Positions 1 through 7,042 of a DNA stretch of 7,567 nt are shown one piece after another. The DNA is from Nitrospinota bacterium. GTDB lineage: Bacteria > Nitrospinota_A > JADGAW01. The stretch is taken from assembly GCA_015231815.1 (NCBI GenBank), contig JADGAW010000101.1, positions 1 to 7,567 on the forward strand, read 5' to 3'. Made by a program: the position numbers and the translations under genes. Positions within the stretch are counted from its first letter, which is position 1. Every line of letters begins with the position of its first letter. The notes beneath the pieces are model-generated. The model worked only from the letters and a program-made list of their open reading frames with translations. It did not search any database and was not told the origin of the DNA.

Positions 1-2
1 AA

Positions 3-374
3 TACAAAAATAATCAAAATATTCATTTTGTTTTTGAAATTAACGATATCCCTTACTTTAAACTTGCGGACATTCTTATAACCGATATTTCAAGTAGGTC
101 ATTGAATTTTATGCTGACGGGAAAGCCTGTTGTCATTACTGGAATTCCAAAAGTTTATTTTGATTCGCCAGTTAACAGTGAACGTATGGAAGCAATTTTA
201 AAAGGGTCATTTTATGCAAAAAATTTGAATGAACTCTCATCGGTAATTGACGGTTGTTTGGGAAAAAAAGATGGAAAAGAAGCTTTAAGGAAAGAAGTTG
301 CTTCTCATGTTTTTAGTCATCAGAGTAGTGCAGCTAAAGAATATGTAAAACTAATTGCTGGTATTATTGAATAA
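3..374 (+). CDS. C-terminal part of a CDP-glycerol glycerophosphotransferase-like (GT-B fold) protein, 5' end outside window
   Basis: The reading frame is open from the window edge (first full codon at 3) to the TAA ending at 374, giving 123 residues of a C-terminus. Residues 22-46 read ADILITD-ISSRSLNFML-TGKPVVIT. This matches the TagF/TarF-type pattern 'aDvLITDySS...D...kPii', the nucleotide-binding C-terminal half of CDP-glycerol:polyol glycerophosphotransferases and related GT-B enzymes. Family members transfer a glycerol-phosphate or similar group from a CDP donor during cell-surface polymer assembly at the inner face of the membrane. A TTG at 102 lies inside this motif and is not a credible start, because homology-like sequence continues upstream of it. 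The next gene starts 36 nt downstream, so this is the first visible member of the glycan operon. A UDP-sugar epimerase or another GT-B glycosyltransferase is the main alternative. Confidence 0.65.
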   Translation, partial: YKNNQNIHFVFEINDIPYFKLADILITDISSRSLNFMLTGKPVVITGIPKVYFDSPVNSERMEAILKGSFYAKNLNELSSVIDGCLGKKDGKEALRKEVASHVFSHQSSAAKEYVKLIAGIIE

Positions 375-410
375 TCTTATTGAGCATTAAATTTGAATGA
401 TGGATTCTCA

Positions 411-1034
411 ATGAAAATCGTATCGAAATTTTTCTGCAAGATAAAAAATACTGGAGTTCTCAATACATTTTGCTGTCTGTATAAACTCCTGTTCCTTAAA
501 ATAGTATCTGTTTTATTTCGTCTGGAGCGTTGGCATTCAATTGCGCCCTATGAATGTCGGGCATATAAGAAACTTGTTGTTGGAATAGTAAACGAACTTC
601 AACCTCATACAGTGGTTGAGATAGGATGTGGATTAGGGGAAATAATTTCAAGAGTTAATGCGGCAGGAAAACATGGATTTGATCGGGAGGAAAATGTTAT
701 AAAAGTAGCAAAAATGCTGTGCAGTATAGAAAATAATTTTCATGTTGGGAGCTTTGATGAGGTCAAATCCCTCAAGGAGAAAATTATTGATGTTTTGATA
801 ATGGTCAATTGGTTGCACGATTTAGATGGCTCACACATACGAGGGGAAATTGAGGAAATTTTAAAGGTTAAAGAAATAAAATATATCATTGTTGATGAGG
901 TGCATACTTTTCGAGAGGGATATAGGTATCATCATGATTTTGAACAGTGCTTTCATGGAATTGCAGAAAAAATAAAGGATGTTGATGATGGTTATGATAA
1001 TTACCGAAAAATTTCATTATTTAAAATCTCCTGA
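411..1034 (+). CDS. class I SAM-dependent methyltransferase, glycan-cluster type
   Basis: This 207-residue protein carries a Rossmann-type SAM-binding core. Motif I is VVEIGCGLGE at about residues 68-77. An acidic residue follows beta-strand 2 (GFDREE, Asp near 91) that would hold the SAM ribose. A motif-IV-like strand DVLIMVNWLHDL lies at 127-138, and a further strand, YIIVDEV, at 158-164. Residues 15-40 are rich in Leu, Cys and Phe and may form an amphipathic or membrane-contacting helix, but there is no clear signal peptide. An in-frame TTG at 393 would add six residues. I prefer the ATG at 411, although neither start has a strong ribosome binding site. It lies 36 nt after the glycerophosphotransferase-like gene and 21 nt before the radical SAM gene. 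That position suggests methylation of a sugar or polymer end, but the acceptor cannot be deduced. Confidence 0.75.
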   Translation: MKIVSKFFCKIKNTGVLNTFCCLYKLLFLKIVSVLFRLERWHSIAPYECRAYKKLVVGIVNELQPHTVVEIGCGLGEIISRVNAAGKHGFDREENVIKVAKMLCSIENNFHVGSFDEVKSLKEKIIDVLIMVNWLHDLDGSHIRGEIEEILKVKEIKYIIVDEVHTFREGYRYHHDFEQCFHGIAEKIKDVDDGYDNYRKISLFKIS

Positions 1035-1055
1035 AATGTTTAGGAAAAGGATGTT

Positions 1056-1934
1056 ATGACCACACAAGAAAAAATTACAGCTGGAATTTTCCCTCAAAGG
1101 GTTGAGATAGAGTTGGTCAGTTCCTGTAATTTGCATTGTGTTTATTGTCCGGGTAGATATCTGGATGACCGCAGTGGTTTAATGGAGTACAATCTTTTTC
1201 TGAAAATAATAGATGAAGTTGCTGCTTTTCCTGATACAGTTATTGTATTGCACCGGCGGGGGGAAAGTCTTCTTCATCCCCGTTTTATCGATATTTGCGA
1301 AAAGGTACAAGGGAAATTTAAAGAAGTTCAAATCGCAACAAATGCAACACTTCTGGATGATAAAAAATCTGAAGCAATTATTGGGGCAATTGATTTTATT
1401 TCCTTTAGTATTGACACTCCGGAAATGTTCAACAAAACAAGAACTCCAGCCAATTATGAGGAAGTAGAAAGAAATATCCTGAATTTTCTTAGCATGAACC
1501 ATGGCAGGGTAAAAACTCAGGTTTCAATGGTAAAAAGTAAATTAACGTCTTTTCAGGAAATAGAGCGTTTTAAACAACTATGGGAGGGAAAAGTTGACAG
1601 AATAAGGGTGTATGAAGAACATTCAACTGATGGAAACTTTGGGTCGTTAAAGAAGAAACGAACTGATAGACTTCCTTGTGTAATGCCTTTTTATGATTTT
1701 CTGATATATTTTGATGGGCAAACAGGAAGATGCAACCATGACTGGAATGGTCCTTCTCTTGGAAATGTGAAAAAAGATTCAATAGAAACAATCTGGAATA
1801 ATGCAGACTATAGTGCTCTGAGAAAACAACATGAAACATTATTAATAACTGATTCCGTTTGTAAGAATTGTGATAGTTGGTATGCGGAAAAAGGCAAGCA
1901 GGGAACAGGAGAGACGATTTCAGATGAAGATTAA
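1056..1934 (+). CDS. radical SAM/SPASM-domain protein of a surface-glycan operon
   Basis: This 292-residue enzyme has the radical SAM cluster motif CxxxCxxC at Cys24, Cys28 and Cys31 (SSCNLHCVYC), which would bind the [4Fe-4S] cluster that cleaves SAM. The core continues with QIATNATLL (92-100) and DFISFSIDT (113-121), typical strands of the partial TIM barrel. The usual GGEP motif is replaced by RRGES (67-71) followed by LLHP. The C-terminus has Cys208, Cys226, Cys269 and Cys272 (last two as CKNC), with GRCNHDW and LGNV between them, as in SPASM/Twitch domains that hold an auxiliary Fe-S cluster. The ATG is preceded by AGGAAAAGG (1042-1050). Its last 11 nt overlap the aminotransferase start, implying translational coupling. 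Radical SAM/SPASM proteins are known both as peptide modifiers and in polysaccharide clusters. The neighbours favour a sugar or glycan substrate, which is inference. Confidence 0.87.
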   Translation: MTTQEKITAGIFPQRVEIELVSSCNLHCVYCPGRYLDDRSGLMEYNLFLKIIDEVAAFPDTVIVLHRRGESLLHPRFIDICEKVQGKFKEVQIATNATLLDDKKSEAIIGAIDFISFSIDTPEMFNKTRTPANYEEVERNILNFLSMNHGRVKTQVSMVKSKLTSFQEIERFKQLWEGKVDRIRVYEEHSTDGNFGSLKKKRTDRLPCVMPFYDFLIYFDGQTGRCNHDWNGPSLGNVKKDSIETIWNNADYSALRKQHETLLITDSVCKNCDSWYAEKGKQGTGETISDED

Positions 1935-3066
1935 AAATATCCCCCTATCAAGACCCTCTATTACGGAAAAAGAAATTAAACAGGTTACCGAAGTTCTCAT
2001 GTCGGGTCATTTAACTACTGGTCTGAAAGTTACGGAATTCGAAGAGAACATGAGCAACTATTTAGGGAAGGGAATTTACTCTGCGGGGTTAAATTCCTGT
2101 ACTGCGGGTTTATATCTCTCTTTACTTGCTTGTGGGGTTGGGGAAGGCGATGAGGTGATTGTGCCAACATGGACATTTGCCGCAACAGCTCATGTGGTTT
2201 ATTGGACAGGAGCAAAACCTGTTTTATGTGACGTTAAAGAAGACTCTCTCAATCTTGATGAAACATTACTGGAAAGATTGGTTACACCAAAAACAAAGGT
2301 AATAATCCCCGTTCATTTTGCCGGGTTTCCCTGTGAAATGGACTCCATCATGACTTTAGCTCGAAACCATAACCTCTATGTTATTGAAGATGCAGCCCAT
2401 GCTATAGGAACAAAATATAAAGGAAAAAATATTGGGGCAATCGGAGATGCCACGGTTTTTAGTTTTTATGCCACAAAAAATCTGGCGTGTGGAGAAGGAG
2501 GCATGGTTGTTTCAAAAAATAAAAAGCTTATTCAGCAGGTAAAAAAAACACTTTATTTTGGCATTAATAAGGAAGCATATAAAAAGCACGAAGGAAAGGG
2601 TAGGTGGTTTTATGATATTGAATCAATGGGATACAAATTTAATCTGGACAATATTCATGCAGCGATTGGCTTGTCTCAACTGGAAAAACTTGATCCAATG
2701 AACGAACGTAGAAGATATATTGCACATTTATATAAAGACGGTTTGGATAAGCGAATTGTTCTTCCCAAAGACTCTAAGGAACATCTTCATTCCTATCATC
2801 TGTTTTATATACGTGTGGATAAGAGCATAATTTCCCGGGATGAGCTGGCTCTCAAACTTCAGGAAAAAAATATTGGCTCCAGTGTTCATTTTATTCCCCT
2901 TCATAAGCATTCTTTTTATCAGAAGAGGTTTTCAAAACAGCAATTTCCAGTTGCTGACAGAATTCATGATGAAGTTTTGTCAATACCAATGTTTCCCGAC
3001 ATGAGTAATGAGGATGTTGCCTATGTCATCGAAAATATCAACGGAATTTTACGAAAAGCCTTATAA
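1924..3066 (+). CDS. DegT/DnrJ/EryC1/StrS (ArnB/PseC-like) PLP-dependent sugar aminotransferase
   Basis: This 380-residue protein is full length for the family. It opens with IPLSRPSITEKEI and SGHLTTG, the ArnB/PseC-style N-terminus. EVIVPTWTFAATAH (77-90) is the active-site loop region. IEDAAHAIG contains Asp156, which pairs with the pyridoxal nitrogen. FSFYATKN contains Lys185, the expected PLP Schiff-base lysine, followed by GEGGM. The C-terminus (GYKFNLDNIHAAIG, HLFYIRVD, VHFIPLHKH, SIPMFPDMS) follows the ArnB pattern closely. The expected reaction is amination of a 4-keto (or 3-keto) nucleotide sugar using glutamate in the cytoplasm. The frame is open from 1870, but I chose ATG 1924 because AGGAGAG (1907-1913) sits 10 nt upstream and the family's N-terminal motif begins right after it. 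It overlaps the radical SAM gene by 11 nt and asnB follows after 11 nt. The specific sugar is unknown. Confidence 0.9.
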   Translation: MKIKNIPLSRPSITEKEIKQVTEVLMSGHLTTGLKVTEFEENMSNYLGKGIYSAGLNSCTAGLYLSLLACGVGEGDEVIVPTWTFAATAHVVYWTGAKPVLCDVKEDSLNLDETLLERLVTPKTKVIIPVHFAGFPCEMDSIMTLARNHNLYVIEDAAHAIGTKYKGKNIGAIGDATVFSFYATKNLACGEGGMVVSKNKKLIQQVKKTLYFGINKEAYKKHEGKGRWFYDIESMGYKFNLDNIHAAIGLSQLEKLDPMNERRRYIAHLYKDGLDKRIVLPKDSKEHLHSYHLFYIRVDKSIISRDELALKLQEKNIGSSVHFIPLHKHSFYQKRFSKQQFPVADRIHDEVLSIPMFPDMSNEDVAYVIENINGILRKAL

Positions 3067-3077
3067 AGGAAAAAGCT

Positions 3078-4745
3078 ATGTGTGGTATTGCCGGAATTTT
3101 CTCGAGTAGATCTGAAAAAAAATATACGGAAAAGCTTGATGAAATGCTCGCTGTACAGAATCATCGAGGTCCCAACCAAAAAGGGGTGTTAGAGAAAAAT
3201 AACCTTACCTATGGAATGACCCGCTTGAAAATTATTGATACGGAAGAGCATTCAATTCCTTACGCCACCAATGATCAAAATATCTCGATTGTTTATAACG
3301 GTGAGATATATAACCATCAGGAAGTTCGTAAAACCTTTCAGAAAAAATACTGTTTTTCTTCTCCTTCAGATGCTGAAACGGTTTTGTACAATTATTGTGA
3401 AAAGGGAGAATCCTCATTTGCTGACTATAACGGTATGTATGCTTTTGCGTTGTACGATGCAAGAAAAGAGTCATTGTTTTTGGTTAGGGATAAAGCCGGT
3501 GAAAAACCTCTGTTTTATCTAAAGACTCCAGATTTTTTTTCCTTTGCCAGCGAGGTAAAGGCACTCCTGAAATTGGTAAAACCTGTTCTTAACCGTGATT
3601 GTATTTCCTACGAAGCGTATGAGTTTAATGTGGAAGAGGAGACTCTTTTTAAGGATATATTTTCTGTAATGCCGGGAGAGTATGTCAGAATTGACAAAAA
3701 CCTCACGGTAACCAAACACAGTTATTGGAAAATTTGGGATAATTTGATTCATGTTCCGGATAATATCAAGACCATTGAAAGGGATTTAACAGAGCTTCTT
3801 ATTGATTCACTTGAGTTAAGGACAAAAAACTGTGTTCACCAATATGGAGTTTTTGTCAGTGGAGGAGTGGATAGTGCCTTAATAGCATGCATCACAAAAC
3901 CTGACTTTATTTATACCTGTCATTATCCTCATGTAAAAGAACTTGATGAACTGGAATATGCTCAATTGGTTGCTCGAAAAATCAATAAGGAACTTGTCGT
4001 AGTAGAACCTTCAATGGAGGATTTCGAAAGAACGCAAAAGGACATTCTTTATCACCTCGATACACCGTGTACCTGGACAAGTTTTAGTTTATGGAAAATT
4101 ATTGAGCGGGCGAGTCAGGATATAAAGGTGGTTTTATCCGGAGAAGGTGCAGATGAACTTTTCAGTGGATACCACAGGTATCATTTGTTGCATCACGATG
4201 AACAGATTAGACACATGAAGGCAATGAAGGAATATTCATTTCTTGTCAATAAATATTACGGCTCTTTAGCATCACGGTACGCCCGGTTAGTGAATCGATC
4301 TGATGATTATAATAATGCAAGGGTTGTAGAGTATCTTGAGGAAAAAATCGAGTTTTATTTTTCCCGGATGCACAATGACCACCTTCATGGAATGGGGGTT
4401 ACGGATTTTTATACGACGATGCAGGAAATTCTTCAATTGGGGGATAGAATGAATATGGCATTTAGTGTGGAGAACCGTTGTCCTTTTCTGGATTACCGAC
4501 TCATACAGTATGCTTATAGTATGCCCTCAAAATATAAAATTAGAGAGGGAACAACGAAATGGATTATTAAACATATTGCAAAGAAAATCATACCTAAGGA
4601 AATTGTTGAAAGAATTGATAAGAGGGGATTTACTGCACCGTATAATCAATGGTTTGGAGGTAAGGAGAAGGGAAACTATAACCGCAGTAACTACAAAAAA
4701 CAGGTTTTCGAGCTTTGGAAAGCTCTCTTTAATATTTCCGTCTAA
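3078..4745 (+). CDS. asnB: asparagine synthetase (glutamine-hydrolysing), class II amidotransferase
   Basis: At 555 residues this is essentially the length of E. coli AsnB. MCGIAGIF gives Cys2, the N-terminal nucleophile exposed after Met removal. The glutamine pocket follows with HRGP (29-32), Arg49, VYNGEIYNH (Asn74, Gly75, Glu76) and SDAET (Asp98), at the same positions as in the E. coli enzyme. The synthetase domain has the PP-loop SGGVDS (261-266) for ATP, LSGEGADELFSGYHRYH (from about 353), and the late motif VENRCPFLDYRL. Asn33 replaces the Asp usual in HRGPD. AAAGGA (3065-3070) lies 7 nt before the ATG. The gene ends the operon. It may simply make asparagine, but AsnB homologues in O-antigen loci are known or proposed to amidate sugar acids using glutamine nitrogen. 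The setting makes that role plausible, though unproven. Confidence 0.92.
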   Translation: MCGIAGIFSSRSEKKYTEKLDEMLAVQNHRGPNQKGVLEKNNLTYGMTRLKIIDTEEHSIPYATNDQNISIVYNGEIYNHQEVRKTFQKKYCFSSPSDAETVLYNYCEKGESSFADYNGMYAFALYDARKESLFLVRDKAGEKPLFYLKTPDFFSFASEVKALLKLVKPVLNRDCISYEAYEFNVEEETLFKDIFSVMPGEYVRIDKNLTVTKHSYWKIWDNLIHVPDNIKTIERDLTELLIDSLELRTKNCVHQYGVFVSGGVDSALIACITKPDFIYTCHYPHVKELDELEYAQLVARKINKELVVVEPSMEDFERTQKDILYHLDTPCTWTSFSLWKIIERASQDIKVVLSGEGADELFSGYHRYHLLHHDEQIRHMKAMKEYSFLVNKYYGSLASRYARLVNRSDDYNNARVVEYLEEKIEFYFSRMHNDHLHGMGVTDFYTTMQEILQLGDRMNMAFSVENRCPFLDYRLIQYAYSMPSKYKIREGTTKWIIKHIAKKIIPKEIVERIDKRGFTAPYNQWFGGKEKGNYNRSNYKKQVFELWKALFNISV

Positions 4746-4798
4746 AATGGGTATTTCTATCATTGACCTTTCCCCACAAATTTAGACCATTTTTTGTG
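4740..4798 (+). repeat. inverted repeat / weak hairpins at the end of asnB
   Basis: GTCTAAA (4740-4746), which includes the asnB stop codon, is repeated inverted as TTTAGAC (4781-4787). Within the same span CACAAA (4775-4780) can pair with TTTGTG (4793-4798) across a 12-nt loop. Both stems are A/T-rich and short, and no clean U-tract follows, so a rho-independent terminator is not convincing. Read on the minus strand, 4765-4787 has the look of an insertion-sequence end, but no second copy or transposase is present here. Confidence 0.3.
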
Positions 4799-4893
4799 CG
4801 AGTTTTCTTGTAAGGTATTTTCAAACATGAGAGTAAAGCATTTAACCTTCAGCTTTTGCAACAATGTTTATCGGTTTTCAGGAGTGTAGAAGA

Positions 4894-4950
4894 ATGTTTT
4901 ATGGTATAAATAAAAATATATGTGTGCTTCCCGGAAAAAAATATGAATGA
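4894..4950 (+). CDS. possible 18-codon leader ORF overlapping the kinase start
   Basis: ATG at 4894 is preceded by AGGAG (4880-4884) with 9 nt spacing, the best ribosome binding site in this intergenic region. The ORF encodes MFYGINKNICVLPGKKYE and ends at TGA 4948-4950, overlapping the kinase ATG (4943-4945) by 8 nt in another frame. The kinase's own ribosome binding site (CCGGAAA, 4931-4937) is weaker, so ribosomes ending the leader could reinitiate at the kinase. I do not recognise the peptide. It has no run of one amino acid that would suggest classic attenuation. It could equally be a chance ORF. Confidence 0.35.
   Translation: MFYGINKNICVLPGKKYE
4902..4910 (+). promoter_or_regulatory. 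candidate extended -10 promoter upstream of the histidine kinase
   Basis: TGGTATAAA fits the extended -10 form TGnTATAAT with one mismatch. It would start transcription near 4917, leaving a leader of about 25 nt before the kinase ATG. There is no good -35 hexamer at 16-18 nt (GAGTGT at 4882-4887). The site lies inside the short ORF 4894-4950, so if this is the main promoter that ORF is not translated as a unit. Confidence 0.25.
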
Positions 4951-6556
4951 AAATGCAAATGAATCGATAACCCCTTCAGGAGAAATATCTTTTTTCTTTT
5001 CTTATAGACGGTTGTGGCTCGTACCTCTTCTTTTTTGGGCTTTTCTTGTTTTTACCTCGTATGTTTACACTCTTTCATCCCTCAAAGAACATAGTTTAAT
5101 GATGGCCAAGGAAGAAGCACGTTCGATGTTTCAGCTAATTCAAACCGTACGTGCCTGGAATGCTTCCCATGGAGGGGTATTGGTTCATGCTACTGACGAA
5201 ACTCCTCCGAACAAATACTTAAGTGAAGCGGATCGTACAGAGATGACCATTGACGGAAGATTGTTGGTTAGGGTTAACCCAGCATATATGACTCGGCAAC
5301 TGTCGGAGATTATTATGAGTGATGACCAGATTTTTTTTCATATTACAAGTCTGAAACTGGTAAATCCAAAAAATAAAGCCGACGATTGGGAAACAAGACA
5401 ACTAACAGCTTTTGAAAAAGAGGGTAAGGAGGATGCTTTAGAAAAATATCCCAATAAAGGAAAACAATTTTATCGTTACATGGCTCCTTTAAAAATCAAG
5501 CAGGTTTGCATGAAATGTCATAAAAGACAAGGATATAAAGTCGGTGATGTTCGTGGAGGTATTAGCATAAATATTCCTGAAAAAAGAATTGAGAACCTTA
5601 TGAAAGGACAATATCAAAGTGCTGCGATTCTTCATGTGATTGTTTTTCTCATTGTATCGCTCTTCTTGATCTTTTTTATGCACAGAATACGGGAAGGAAT
5701 AATAAAACTGGAGGATCTTTCTGCAAAACAGGAAGAAATTATCAGGGAACGAACCACTGAACTTGAAAAATTAAATAATAACCTTGAGGAACAGGTAGAA
5801 AGTGAAGTTGAAAAAAGAAGGGAGCAGGAGCAGCTCCTCATTCAGCAGTCAAAGCTTGCGTCTATGGGGGATATGCTTGGAGCAATTGCCCATCAGTGGA
5901 GACAACCCTTAAACAGTATTGGACTAGATGTACAAATGTTGGAAGAATTGTACATGGATAATGAACTGGACGAAAAGGAAATGAAAACCCATGTAAAAAA
6001 CGTAATGAAGAAAGTTGAGTTTCTTTCCAATACCATTGATGACTTCAGGAACTTTTACAAAAAGAGCAAAAAAAAGCAGGACTTTAACCCCATCGAGTCT
6101 TTCTATGAGATTTTGTCAATATTATCAGAACAACTAAAGTTTCACTTCATTGACATTACTATTGTTAATAATATTGAGGGTGAAGTTTTTGTTTCAGGGT
6201 TTCCTGGTGAATTTAAACAGGCTCTTCTCAATCTGGTGAGTAACGCAAAAGATGCAATTATTGAGCGTCAGGAAAAAGGAGAAAAAACACCGGGAAAAAT
6301 AGAGATAATTTTTACGAAAGAAAATGGTGTTAATATTAAAGTTAAAGACAATGGTGGAGGTATTGCAGAGGAATACCTTGAAAGAATATTTGAACCATAC
6401 TTTTCTACGAAAGAAGATGCCAAAGGAACCGGAATTGGTCTTTATATGTCAAAAGTCATAATAGAAAAAAACATGGGAGGTAGAGTTTCCGTTGAAAATT
6501 CAAGTCATGGAGCCTCTTTTTCTATTTGGCTGCCGGAAATAGAGCTTAAGGGCTAG
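4943..6556 (+). CDS. membrane histidine kinase with periplasmic DUF3365 heme-c sensor domain
   Basis: The 537-residue protein starts with a cytoplasmic tail and a membrane helix at about 24-44. A periplasmic domain of about 180 residues follows, ending in CMKCH (Cys189, Cys192, His193) and VGDVRGGISINIP. This matches the DUF3365/Tll0287-like fold, with one covalently bound heme c. A second membrane helix spans about 227-247 and is followed by a Glu/Lys-rich coiled coil to about 305. The HisKA box LGAIAHQWRQPLN has phospho-acceptor His317. The ATPase domain shows the N box NLVSNAKDAI (Asn430, Asn434), DNGGGI (from Asp469), FEPYFSTK and GTGIGLYMSK. It probably senses redox state or a small heme ligand and signals by phosphotransfer. 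A GTG at 4922 would add seven residues but has no ribosome binding site. No receiver domain or response regulator lies nearby, so it is an orphan in this window. It is unrelated in function to the glycan operon upstream. Confidence 0.9.
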   Translation: MNENANESITPSGEISFFFSYRRLWLVPLLFWAFLVFTSYVYTLSSLKEHSLMMAKEEARSMFQLIQTVRAWNASHGGVLVHATDETPPNKYLSEADRTEMTIDGRLLVRVNPAYMTRQLSEIIMSDDQIFFHITSLKLVNPKNKADDWETRQLTAFEKEGKEDALEKYPNKGKQFYRYMAPLKIKQVCMKCHKRQGYKVGDVRGGISINIPEKRIENLMKGQYQSAAILHVIVFLIVSLFLIFFMHRIREGIIKLEDLSAKQEEIIRERTTELEKLNNNLEEQVESEVEKRREQEQLLIQQSKLASMGDMLGAIAHQWRQPLNSIGLDVQMLEELYMDNELDEKEMKTHVKNVMKKVEFLSNTIDDFRNFYKKSKKKQDFNPIESFYEILSILSEQLKFHFIDITIVNNIEGEVFVSGFPGEFKQALLNLVSNAKDAIIERQEKGEKTPGKIEIIFTKENGVNIKVKDNGGGIAEEYLERIFEPYFSTKEDAKGTGIGLYMSKVIIEKNMGGRVSVENSSHGASFSIWLPEIELKG

Positions 6557-6639
6557 TTCAACGCTGCTGAAGTTAATTATAAATAATCATGCGTTAACTG
6601 TGGCGTAATTTTGTATGGTTTTAATCAAAAGGGAAAGAG
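6557..6639 (+). promoter_or_regulatory. intergenic region with weak promoter-like elements
   Basis: This 83-nt gap contains TTATAAATAAT around 6577-6587, with TTCAAC (6557-6562) 15 nt before TATAAA (6578-6583). That pairing could be a weak sigma70-type promoter, but the spacing is short. GTTAA (6572-6576) and TTAAC (6593-6597) form a 5-bp inverted repeat. No strong terminator follows the kinase, so read-through into the next gene is possible. Confidence 0.2.
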
Positions 6640-7038
6640 ATGTCGGCTCCGACGTACTATGAAGAACAACGTAATTTAGCAAAGGTTGATGCTTGTTACC
6701 ATGTACAACTTCGCATATCCCAAATAGTTCCTCCCAGTGTGGAAGATTTAGAAAAAGGTCTTAATACGACATTGGTAACGGGAACTGTGTTAAAGGTCTT
6801 TCAGAAGAAAAGTAAGGACGATACCGTTTCTATCGGGAATAATATTGAAATAAGTGTTAGTCCAACGTATCCGGAAAATCGACTGGAATTCATGCCAACA
6901 GATCCTGCTTTGATTATTGAAGATTTTTTTAAAGCGAAAGTTATTGAAGTTTTCTTAGATAAAGACCTGAGCGTACCCTGTGCCCTCCTGACGTTTTTAC
7001 AGCAAGAAACTGAGACACCAACTATTACTGATGAGTAG
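6640..7038 (+). CDS. hypothetical protein, 132 residues
   Basis: I do not recognise this protein. It is credible as a gene because AGGGAAAGAG (6629-6638) sits directly before its ATG and the frame is open for 132 codons with no stronger competitor. It has no signal peptide, membrane segment, Cys cluster or repeats. The middle (about 45-105) alternates short hydrophobic strands with polar turns (TLVTGTVLKVF, NNIEISVS, FFKAKVIEVFLD), which suggests a small beta-barrel, perhaps OB-like. That is only an impression from the pattern. The C-terminal tail is Thr/Glu-rich (QQETETPTITDE) and probably disordered. The single Cys residues near 19 and 113 do not form a motif. It follows the kinase by 83 nt and may be cotranscribed, but nothing shows that it is a kinase partner. 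Confidence 0.7.
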   Translation: MSAPTYYEEQRNLAKVDACYHVQLRISQIVPPSVEDLEKGLNTTLVTGTVLKVFQKKSKDDTVSIGNNIEISVSPTYPENRLEFMPTDPALIIEDFFKAKVIEVFLDKDLSVPCALLTFLQQETETPTITDE

Positions 7039-7042
7039 GGAA

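Noticed and set aside
102..374. A self-contained 90-residue gene starting at TTG 102
   Set aside because: The frame is open to the window edge and the glycerophosphotransferase-like motif begins upstream of 102, so this is an internal codon of a longer gene.
1179..1502. Minus-strand open frame of 107 codons inside the radical SAM gene
   Set aside because: It lies opposite a strongly supported gene, has no family-like motifs, and is rich in Phe, Ile and Cys as expected from an antisense reading of AT-rich coding DNA. The other minus-strand frames are similar.
1870..1923. Upstream start for the aminotransferase at 1870
   Set aside because: It would add 18 residues encoded within the radical SAM gene. 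The family motif and a good ribosome binding site both point to ATG 1924.
2541..2548. Run of eight A in the aminotransferase gene as a programmed frameshift or slippage site
   Set aside because: The reading frame continues with family-consistent sequence on both sides and no alternative frame gives a sensible product.
4465..4785. Plus-strand open frame of 106 codons overlapping the asnB 3' end
   Set aside because: It is an out-of-frame reading of conserved AsnB sequence. The AsnB frame stays intact to its stop with the usual length.
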